Shown: positions 39,450 to 45,541 of the stretch, piece after piece
Layout: each line of letters opens with the position of its first letter
How positions within the stretch are numbered: position 1 is the stretch's first letter
DNA from: Rubrivivax sp.
GTDB taxonomy: Bacteria > Pseudomonadota > Gammaproteobacteria > Burkholderiales > Burkholderiaceae_C
Assembly: GCA_027483705.1 (NCBI GenBank)
Contig: JAIXTY010000287.1
Location: 1-48,073, forward strand
Length of the DNA: 48,073 nt
Reading direction: 5' to 3'
Translations under genes and position numbers: made by a program
Notes under the pieces: model-generated
What the model was told of the DNA's origin: nothing
Databases searched by the model: none
The model's input: the letters and a program-made list of their open reading frames with translations, nothing else

Positions 39450-40979
39450 TCAGAGCGTGCCGCGCGTCCACGGGCCGGTGATGGCCAGCGTCACGCCGCA
39501 GTAGAGGTTGACGAACAGCACGCGGCCGTCGGAGCTGAAGACGGAACCCGCCCATTCGGTGTTGCGCTGGTTGCCGCTGGGCGCGCCGAACTTGCCGACG
39601 GCGTCGAGCTGCGCCCGCGTGAAGTTGTAGTTGTGCCTGGCGAAGGTGTAGCTGTTGCCCTGCGCGTTCAGCACCTTCAGGTGCTGCGACGTGGTGGTGC
39701 CGCCGGGGCCGCTGCCGCTGCCGTCTTCGTTGAACAGCACGCCGCCACGCGGGCTGACGCACAGGTTGTCGGGGCTGTTGCCGACGAGGATGCTGTTGCT
39801 CACGAACACGGCCTTCAGCGTCATCGTCGCCAGGTCCAGCGCCCAGATGCGGCCGGCGCGCGCCGGCGTCGTCGTCACCTGCTTGTCGGTGAACCACACC
39901 GTGCCGTTGGCCACCCAGCAGCCCTCGTTGGCGCCGAAGATCGCGGCACCGTTGGCATAGGCCTGGATGTATGGGCCGCTGGCCGAGATGCTTCCCAGTA
40001 CCGAGGCCAGCGTGCCGCCGTCGAGGTCGGGGTTGGCGATGTCCACCCACTCGCAGGCGTACTCCTGGCACAGAGTGGGCAGGCGCAGGTCGGCGTTGGG
40101 CAGGCCGCGCACGGCCAGGCCCTGCAGCCGGCCGCCGGCGTGCAGCGAGTTCAGGCCACCGCCGATGTTGTTGGGCAGGAAGCGGTACAGCGTGTTGGCG
40201 TTGCCCTGGTCCTCGGTGAGGTACCAGTAGCCGGTGGCGGGGTCGATGGCGCTGGCCTCGTGCGAGAAGCGGCCCATGTCGACGATGGGGTTCGGGTTCG
40301 CGGCGGTGAGGCTGGTGTCGGCCGGGATCTCGAAGATGTAGCCGTGCTTCTTGCCGGTGGAGCTGACGTTGTTGCTGCGGATCTCCTCGTTGCTGAGCCA
40401 CGAGCCCCAGGTCGTGGCGCCGCCGGCACAGGGACGGTTCAGGCCGCCGAAGGTGGCGTAGCTGGCGACCCAGTTGCCGTCGCGCCAGACGAGGTTGGTG
40501 TTGCCGCCGATCTGGTAGGCCGTGCCGGTGAGCCCGACGTCGTGCTTGGCCACGTTGTCGCGGCCGGCGCCGATGATGTTGGCGGGGTTGGTGCTGGTGC
40601 TCTGCTCGTGGTTGCGCACGAGCACGATCTCGGTGCTGCGGCCGACGCGGCGCTCGCGCACCACGCCCATGCCGTCGTGCGCGGCGGGCGTCGGCAGGCC
40701 GTCGCTCATGAGGTCGCCACGCCAGCCGTAGCTCTTGTAGCTGAAGCCCGGCGGCAGTTCGATCAGCGGCAGGCCGGTGGTCAGGTCGTTCACCGGGGCG
40801 GTGAGGCCGTAGGGGCTGTCGACCAGCACCGAGGCCGTCGCGGCCACGCAGCCTGCGGTGGAGGCTTCGGCGGTGCGCGTGGCCAGCGCGGCCACCGGGC
40901 CGGCAAAGGCGGCAGCGATGGCGGCACCGCCGCCCTTCAGAAGGCTGCGGCGGCCGGGGCTGTCGATGGTGTCGGTCAT
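39450..40979 (-). CDS. Tat-exported PhoX/DUF839-family protein, 509 aa
   Basis: The N-terminus shows a twin-arginine signal (SPGRRSLLKGGG, then a weakly hydrophobic stretch). The mature part belongs to the PhoX/DUF839 beta-propeller group: conserved blocks RNHEQS, WLSNEE (metal-binding Glu), GRFSHEASAID, YWYLTEDQGNANTLYRF, GANEGCWVANGTVWFTDK and NLCVSPRGGVLFNEDG. PhoX enzymes are calcium/iron-dependent alkaline phosphatases; true activity is not assured for this branch. ATG 40979 has AGGAGAG upstream, and upstream in-frame codons would hide the Tat motif. It is followed by a PEP-CTERM gene and diverges from two others. Confidence 0.88.
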   Translation of the reverse strand: MTDTIDSPGRRSLLKGGGAAIAAAFAGPVAALATRTAEASTAGCVAATASVLVDSPYGLTAPVNDLTTGLPLIELPPGFSYKSYGWRGDLMSDGLPTPAAHDGMGVVRERRVGRSTEIVLVRNHEQSTSTNPANIIGAGRDNVAKHDVGLTGTAYQIGGNTNLVWRDGNWVASYATFGGLNRPCAGGATTWGSWLSNEEIRSNNVSSTGKKHGYIFEIPADTSLTAANPNPIVDMGRFSHEASAIDPATGYWYLTEDQGNANTLYRFLPNNIGGGLNSLHAGGRLQGLAVRGLPNADLRLPTLCQEYACEWVDIANPDLDGGTLASVLGSISASGPYIQAYANGAAIFGANEGCWVANGTVWFTDKQVTTTPARAGRIWALDLATMTLKAVFVSNSILVGNSPDNLCVSPRGGVLFNEDGSGSGPGGTTTSQHLKVLNAQGNSYTFARHNYNFTRAQLDAVGKFGAPSGNQRNTEWAGSVFSSDGRVLFVNLYCGVTLAITGPWTRGTL

Positions 40980-41077
40980 GAACTCTCTCCTGGTCTGGGT
41001 GTGGGATCGAGACCGCGACCTTGAAGCGGCTTCGTGAGCGGAACGTGACATCCGCACACCGCGCGGGGATCAAGAGT

Positions 41078-41107
41078 CCGACACACGGTCACTCGACGAT
41101 CTGTCGG
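41078..41107. promoter_or_regulatory. Inverted repeat in the PhoX/PEP-CTERM divergent region
   Basis: CCGACA (41078-41083) and TGTCGG (41102-41107) are inverted 6-base arms separated by 18 bases, in the 189-base gap between the PhoX-like gene and the PEP-CTERM gene at 41169. They may be half-sites for a regulator controlling both directions. No clear Pho box is seen. Confidence 0.3.
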
Positions 41108-41112
41108 TTCCC

Positions 41113-41139
41113 TTGACCCCCGACGCACGCCTCTATCCA
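41113..41139 (+). promoter_or_regulatory. Candidate sigma-70 promoter of the DNRLRE/PEP-CTERM pair
   Basis: TTGACC (41113-41118) and TATCCA (41134-41139) with a 15-base spacer lie 30 bases before ATG 41169. The spacer is shorter than optimal, so this is tentative. Confidence 0.3.
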
Positions 41140-41168
41140 CCCCACACGCGCTTCTCCAGGAGGGCTTC

Positions 41169-41900
41169 ATGAATCGGACCTTGATCGCCGCGCTGCTGGC
41201 ACTGGCCGGCAGCGCTCCGCTGCACGCACAGACCTACGTGTTCCAGCAGGGCCTGGCCGGCTATGCCGGCACGCAGGACACCATGGTGCGCAGCAACGAG
41301 ACGGCCAGCCCCGGTGACAGCCGCGACACCAATTACGGCGGTGCCATCAACATCAGCGTCGATGGCGACGACGGCAGCCCGGGCGCCAAGCCCAACCACG
41401 GCCTTATCCGCTTCGACAACCTGTTCGGCGCCGGCGGCATCCAGGCCGGCGAGACGATCGTCAGCGCCACGCTGCGCGTGTACGCGTTCGATCCCGGCAG
41501 CGGCCTGAGCGTGCACGACATGCTGGGCGGCTGGAACGAGAACACCGCCACCTGGAACAGCCTCGGCGGCGGCATTCAGGCCAACGGTGTGGAGGCAGCC
41601 AGCACCCCGTTGGCCACGATCGGCGCCAACAACAGCAGCGCCAACATCTCGACAGGCTGGCTGAGTTTCGACGTCACGGCCTCTTTGCAGGCGGTGCAGT
41701 CCGGCACGCTGCCGGGCTTCGGCTGGGCCCTGCTGCCCTTCGAACTGGGCACCAACGGCATCGACCTCTACACGAGCGAATACGAGGCCGACGCCTCGCT
41801 GCGCCCGCTGCTCAGTGTGACCGTGGTGCCCGAGCCCGGCTCGCTGGCGCTGATGGCGCTGGGCCTGGCCGGCCTGGGCCTGGCCGCTCGCCGCCGTTGA
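41169..41900 (+). CDS. DNRLRE-like PEP-CTERM protein, 243 aa (paralogue 1)
   Basis: The signal peptide (residues 1-20, APLHAQ) is followed by a carbohydrate-binding-module-like DNRLRE domain: [43 protein letters not shown], a WNENTATWNSLG block, WLSFDVTASLQAVQSG, GFGWALLPF and NGIDLYTSEY. The C-terminal signal is VVPEPGSL plus a hydrophobic helix and RRR. DNRLRE domains resemble calcium-binding beta sandwiches of adhesins and lyases. CCAGGAGG precedes ATG 41169. It is followed 55 bases later by a clear paralogue of the same layout, indicating tandem duplication. It diverges from the PhoX-like gene. Confidence 0.9.
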   Translation: MNRTLIAALLALAGSAPLHAQTYVFQQGLAGYAGTQDTMVRSNETASPGDSRDTNYGGAINISVDGDDGSPGAKPNHGLIRFDNLFGAGGIQAGETIVSATLRVYAFDPGSGLSVHDMLGGWNENTATWNSLGGGIQANGVEAASTPLATIGANNSSANISTGWLSFDVTASLQAVQSGTLPGFGWALLPFELGTNGIDLYTSEYEADASLRPLLSVTVVPEPGSLALMALGLAGLGLAARRR

Positions 41901-41955
41901 GCGGCACGCCCGCCCTGCCCGACAGCCCATTCAGACCATTCCCCGAGGAAACCCC

Positions 41956-42711
41956 ATGATCCGCTCCAACACCTTCGCGCCGCTGGCCCTGGCCACCTTG
42001 CTGGGACTGTCCGTCTCTGGCGCCCGCGCCGAGACGATCGTCTACACCTTCCAGCAGGGCCTTGCCGGCTACAGCGGCCAGGTCGACACCAACATCCGCG
42101 GCGAAGAGCCCGACACCATCGGCGGCGCCGCGCCCGAGCTGAGCATTGACGCCTCTGACGGCGGCTTCGAGTCGCAGGTGCTGCTGCGCTTCGACGGCGT
42201 GTTCGGCAGTGGCCCGGGGCAGATCGGTGCCGACCGCGTCGTCACCGGCGCTACGCTGAGCTTCGTGGTCACCAGCGCCGGCAGCGGCATCCGCTTCCAC
42301 GAGATGCTGCTGCCGTGGAGCGACGCCACGGCCACGTTCAACGGCTTCGGCCTGGGCGTGCAGGCCAACGGCATCGAGGCCGGACTCGCGCCGGTGCAGG
42401 CCATCGGCGCCAACGACGGCAGCGCCAACATCGAGAGCGGCACGCTGGTGGTGGACTTCACGCTGGCGATGCAGCGCGCGCAGGCCGGCCTGGCACCCAA
42501 CGGCTGGGCGCTGCTGCCCTGGCTGCCCGACGGCACCAACGGCATCGACGTCTACAGCGCCGAGTGGGACACGGTGGCCGAGCGGCCGCTGCTCACCATC
42601 ACCACGGCGCCGGTGCCGGAGCCCGAGACCTGGGCCCTGCTGGGCCTGGGCCTGGCGGCGGTGGGTTGGCGCACACGCCGGCGGCTTGCCGCAGAGGCGT
42701 CGAACGCGTGA
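41956..42711 (+). CDS. DNRLRE-like PEP-CTERM protein, 251 aa (paralogue 2)
   Basis: The same layout as the preceding gene: signal peptide (to about residue 25, GARAE), then the DNRLRE-like domain with [52 protein letters not shown] and [10 protein letters not shown]. Its sorting signal reads PVPEPETW, with Glu after PEP, which is a variant, followed by a hydrophobic helix and RTRRR and a 9-residue tail. The two proteins have clearly diverged (compare LYTSEY and VYSAEW), so the duplication is not recent. A GAGGAAA site precedes ATG 41956. It may be co-transcribed with the previous gene. Confidence 0.9.
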   Translation: MIRSNTFAPLALATLLGLSVSGARAETIVYTFQQGLAGYSGQVDTNIRGEEPDTIGGAAPELSIDASDGGFESQVLLRFDGVFGSGPGQIGADRVVTGATLSFVVTSAGSGIRFHEMLLPWSDATATFNGFGLGVQANGIEAGLAPVQAIGANDGSANIESGTLVVDFTLAMQRAQAGLAPNGWALLPWLPDGTNGIDVYSAEWDTVAERPLLTITTAPVPEPETWALLGLGLAAVGWRTRRRLAAEASNA

Positions 42712-42775
42712 CGCTTCACGGGCGGTGGCCGGGCCGGCGGCGGACAATGCATCTTTGGCCGCCACCGCCCGCACC

Positions 42776-43216
42776 ATGCCCAACGCGCCTGCCGATCCCA
42801 CGTTTGCCCCGTTCCACCTGGCCTTCCCGGTCGACGACCTGCCTGCGGCACGCGCCTTCTACGGCGGCCTGCTGGGCTGCCCCGAGGGCCGCAGCAGCGC
42901 CGAGTGGATCGACTTCGACTTCTTCGGCCACCAGATCGTGGCTCACCTGAGCCCGCCCAAGCCGGGCGCCGACCACCACAACCCGGTGGACGGCCACGAC
43001 GTGCCGGTGCCGCACTTCGGCGCCGTGCTCGACTGGGACGACTTCCACGCGCTGGCCGAGCGGCTGCGCGCGGGCGGCGTGCGCTTCGTCATCGAGCCCT
43101 ACATCCGCTTCGCCGGCCAGGTGGGCGAGCAGGCGACGATGTTCTTCCGCGATCCGGCCGGCAACGCGCTGGAGTTCAAGAGCTTCCGCGACCGCAGCCA
43201 GCTGTTCGCCAAGTGA
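42776..43216 (+). CDS. VOC-superfamily (glyoxalase-like) protein, 146 aa
   Basis: A small metal-dependent fold with the two beta-alpha-beta units: [22 protein letters not shown] at the start, a middle [29 protein letters not shown] and the C-terminal block [16 protein letters not shown]. The His in FHLAF, the His in HFGAV and the Glu in ALEFK are plausible metal ligands. This is the glyoxalase/bleomycin-resistance/extradiol-dioxygenase superfamily; the reaction is not predictable. The start is ATG 42776. It lies 10 bases before the histidine phosphatase on the same strand, so both are likely in one transcript. Confidence 0.9.
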   Translation: MPNAPADPTFAPFHLAFPVDDLPAARAFYGGLLGCPEGRSSAEWIDFDFFGHQIVAHLSPPKPGADHHNPVDGHDVPVPHFGAVLDWDDFHALAERLRAGGVRFVIEPYIRFAGQVGEQATMFFRDPAGNALEFKSFRDRSQLFAK

Positions 43217-43226
43217 TGGCGACGGT

Positions 43227-43868
43227 GTGACCGAACTCATCGTCATCCGCCACGGCGAGACCGACTGGAACCGCCAGCAGCGCTTCCAGGGCCAGATCGA
43301 CGTGCCGCTCAACGCCCAGGGCCAGGCGCAGGCCGCGGCGCTGGCCGCGCGGCGCGCGGCCGATGCGGCGTTGCAGGCCGATCTCTTCGTGAGCAGCGAC
43401 CTGCAGCGCGCGCGCCAGACGGCCGCGCCGCTGGGCACGGCCTGGCAGCGCGAGCCGCAGCTGCTGGCCGGCCTGCGCGAGCAGGCCTTCGGCGAATGGG
43501 AAGGCCTGGACGGCCCCACGATCCGCGAGCGCTGGCCGGAGTTCTGGCCGCGCTGGCTGGAGCACCGCGCCGACGAGTGCGCGCCGGGCGGCGAGACGCC
43601 GCGGCAGTTCCACACCCGCGTGCTGGCCGCCGTGCAGGGGCTGGTGGAGGCCGCCGGGCCGGGGCGCCGTGTCGTCCTCGTCACGCACGGCGGCGTGCTC
43701 GACATGCTGTGGCGCACCGCGCGCGGCGAGCCGCTGGACGGGCTGCGCCGCTGCGAGATCCCCAACACCGGCATCAACCGGCTGCGCTGGGTGGGCGGCA
43801 CGCTGCACATCGACAGCTGGGCCGACGCCAGTCATCTGGAGGGGCTGGCGCCGCCGTTGAGGCCTTGA
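43227..43868 (+). CDS. Histidine phosphatase (phosphoglycerate-mutase-like), 213 aa
   Basis: A member of the histidine phosphatase superfamily (cobalamin-type CobC/GpmB-like). The catalytic motif RHGET has His9 as phospho-acceptor, with an Asn in DWNRQQRFQG. The arginine in SSDLQRARQTA and the second His in VLVTHGG (His154) complete the active site. The length of 213 residues fits GpmB or alpha-ribazole phosphatase. The start is GTG 43227, since the RHG motif begins only six residues later. It converges with the SLAC1-type channel gene; the stop codons are four bases apart and lie in a small hairpin. The substrate is unknown. Confidence 0.93.
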   Translation: MTELIVIRHGETDWNRQQRFQGQIDVPLNAQGQAQAAALAARRAADAALQADLFVSSDLQRARQTAAPLGTAWQREPQLLAGLREQAFGEWEGLDGPTIRERWPEFWPRWLEHRADECAPGGETPRQFHTRVLAAVQGLVEAAGPGRRVVLVTHGGVLDMLWRTARGEPLDGLRRCEIPNTGINRLRWVGGTLHIDSWADASHLEGLAPPLRP

Positions 43869-43879
43869 GCCCTCAGGCC
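43861..43879. terminator. Hairpin over two convergent stop codons
   Basis: GGCCT (43861-43865) and AGGCC (43875-43879) form a 5-bp stem with a 9-base loop. The plus-strand TGA (43866-43868) lies in the loop; the minus-strand stop (43873-43875) spans the loop and the right arm. Weak, with no T-tract. Confidence 0.35.
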
Positions 43880-44877
43880 GAGCCCGCCACCGGCTGGATC
43901 ACCGCCACCGGCTCCGGCGCCAGCAGCGTGCCGTCGCGCAGCCCGCGCACGGTGCCCAGCATCAGCGCCGCCACCACCAGCGAGGCCAGCGCGAGCAGGG
44001 CCAGCGCCAGGAGCGCGAACGGCGTGCCGGGTGTCGCCAGCCGCAGGCTCAGCGCGGCCAGCGCCGCCAGCGGGAACGACATCGCCCAGTGCGGCAGCGC
44101 AAAGGGCAGGGCCGCGATGGCGCGCACCTGCGTGCCGGCCCACAGCAGCCCGAACAGCGCCGCGCCCCAGCAGGCCCAGGCCAGCAGCGCCGGCGCGCCG
44201 AACTGCAAGAGGCCCAGGCCCACCACCGCCGGCGGCGCGATGACGATGAAGACCGAGGGCCGCAGCCGCTCGGGCCAGGCGCCCTGCACCGCGACGCGCA
44301 CGCCGATCAGCACCAGCACCACGGGCCAGAACAGCACGCCGATGCCGAACTGCGCCGCCGCCCAGGCTTCGTAGCCCAGCGGCACGCCAGCCAGCGGCAC
44401 CAGCACGTTGCCGACGACGGGGATGAACATCACCGGCGTGAGGCCCGCCCACTGCAGCCCGCCGGCCTGGTTGCCGCGCCACCAGCGCGACAGCACCCAG
44501 GCCGTCGTCGCCAGCTGAGCCAGGCTGGCCAGCCACCACGCCCCGGCGGCCACCAAGCTGGGGCCGAGCAGCGCCACGGCCAGCGTGGCCACCAGCAGCA
44601 GCGAGATCGGCATCGCCGCCACGAAAGGGTGGCGCACCGGGTGGCGGATGTCTTCGAGCCAGGCCTCGCGGTGGCGCTGCCAGCGGCGCAGCGCCATCAG
44701 CAGCAGCAGCGCGAAGCAGGCCGCCGCCAGCGCGCCCAGCACGGCCGCGGCCGCGGCGGCGCCGTCGCCCATCAGCGGCGCGGCCCGGTGCCAGGCCAGC
44801 GCCAGGCCCGCGAGGCCCATGACGATGGCGAACCAGGCGGGCGTCAGGTGGCGCAGCGGGGGGTGGGCGGTGGTCAT
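43873..44877 (-). CDS. SLAC1/TehA-family (TDT) anion transporter, 334 aa
   Basis: An inner-membrane protein with about ten hydrophobic helices. The family blocks are FAIVMGLAGLALAWH at the start (TDT helix 1), HPVRHPFVAAMPIS, GNQAGGLQWAGLTPVMFIPVVGNVLVPL, LGYEAWAAAQFGIGVLFW and APPAVVGLGLLQFG. SLAC1/TehA proteins conduct or transport anions such as malate, nitrate, sulfite or tellurite-related species; here the ion is unknown. The start ATG 44877 lies 28 bases after the CsoR-like gene and downstream of a RND pump and a DUF2892 protein, so it is probably co-regulated with them. Confidence 0.9.
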   Translation of the reverse strand: MTTAHPPLRHLTPAWFAIVMGLAGLALAWHRAAPLMGDGAAAAAAVLGALAAACFALLLLMALRRWQRHREAWLEDIRHPVRHPFVAAMPISLLLVATLAVALLGPSLVAAGAWWLASLAQLATTAWVLSRWWRGNQAGGLQWAGLTPVMFIPVVGNVLVPLAGVPLGYEAWAAAQFGIGVLFWPVVLVLIGVRVAVQGAWPERLRPSVFIVIAPPAVVGLGLLQFGAPALLAWACWGAALFGLLWAGTQVRAIAALPFALPHWAMSFPLAALAALSLRLATPGTPFALLALALLALASLVVAALMLGTVRGLRDGTLLAPEPVAVIQPVAGSA

Positions 44878-44905
44878 CGGCGCGCGCCTGGCGAGCGCCG
44901 CGCGC

Positions 44906-45196
44906 TCAGCGGACCTTGTTGAGCAGGTCCTGCATGCCGGCGAGCAGGCTGTCGATCTGCTCGTCCTGCGCCGGCTCGGTGGCCAGCCGCGCGCGCAGTT
45001 CCTGCTGCACGAAGCACACCGTCATGCGCACGTAGGTGCTGTCGAGCGCCTTGCGCACGGCCGCCATCTGCGTGGCGATGTCCATGCAGTCCTGGCCTTC
45101 CTCGAGCATGCGCTGGATGCCGCGCAACTGGCCCTCGGCGCGCTTGAGCCGGTTGAGCAGGTCGGTGCGGCTTTCCGCATCGGTGAGCACGGACAT
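44906..45196 (-). CDS. CsoR/RcnR-family (DUF156) repressor with atypical ligand set, 96 aa
   Basis: A short all-helical repressor: LLNRLKRAEGQLRGIQRMLEEGQDC is the hallmark N-terminal block, with Cys37 at the position of the first metal ligand in CsoR. The usual His and Cys in helix 2 are replaced (Phe62, Glu66), and a second Cys is at position 61, 24 residues after the first instead of 29. It may therefore use a different chemistry (metal or persulfide); this is inference. ATG 45196 is chosen (weak AGAGG), while ATG 45235 and the codon at 45244 are longer alternatives. It lies among RND, DUF2892 and SLAC1-type genes, a likely sensor for that set. Confidence 0.85.
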   Translation of the reverse strand: MSVLTDAESRTDLLNRLKRAEGQLRGIQRMLEEGQDCMDIATQMAAVRKALDSTYVRMTVCFVQQELRARLATEPAQDEQIDSLLAGMQDLLNKVR

Positions 45197-45213
45197 CGGG
45201 CAGGCCTCTGCGG

Positions 45214-45292
45214 TGGGGGGTGTCGGGTGGGGCATTGTCACCATCCTGACGCGGGCGTGGGGCCGCCATCGAGGGGAGAGCCATGGGGGGTG
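45214..45292. repeat. 9-base direct repeat TGGGGGGTG flanking the CsoR upstream region
   Basis: TGGGGGGTG occurs at 45214-45222 and 45284-45292, in the 103-base gap between the DUF2892 gene and the CsoR-like gene. CsoR/RcnR operators are built of G/C tracts, so these are candidate binding sites. Confidence 0.35.
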
Positions 45293-45299
45293 ACCGCGC

Positions 45300-45530
45300 T
45301 CAGCGGCTCGTGGCCGGTACCTCGCCAGCGGCCGGCACGCCCAGCCGGCCCAGCACCCAGCCCAGCGGACAGACGTTGGTAAAGCCGAACTGCAGCAGGT
45401 TGGCGCCGACGAAGGCCGTGAAGGCCAGGAACCAGGGGCTCACGAACAGCGGGCTGGCCTCGACGCCGAGCGCCAGACTGATGAGGATGAAGCTGCCGGC
45501 AAAGATGCGGATCAGGCGGTCGATGGTCAT
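45300..45530 (-). CDS. DUF2892 small membrane protein (YgaP-like), 76 aa
   Basis: A short inner-membrane protein. It starts MTIDRLIRIFAGSFILISLALG, then has a second hydrophobic segment (WFLAFTAFVGANLLQFGF) and a Cys in TNVCPLGWVLGRLG. The TNxCP-type turn is typical of DUF2892, found as the membrane part of rhodanese-like YgaP and as stand-alone proteins. It often occurs with sulfur or metal stress genes. AAGGAGA precedes ATG 45530. It lies 11 bases after the RND pump gene on the same strand, so it is very likely co-transcribed with it. Confidence 0.9.
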   Translation of the reverse strand: MTIDRLIRIFAGSFILISLALGVEASPLFVSPWFLAFTAFVGANLLQFGFTNVCPLGWVLGRLGVPAAGEVPATSR

Positions 45531-45541
45531 GGAGGTCTCCT

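Noticed and set aside
39432..41024. 530-codon plus-strand frame opposite the PhoX-like gene
   Set aside because: Repetitive Ala/Gly/Val/Asp translation; the opposite strand has a Tat signal and conserved PhoX blocks.
40980..41168. Pho box upstream of the PhoX-like gene
   Set aside because: No pair of CTGTCAT-like direct repeats with 4-base spacing could be found.
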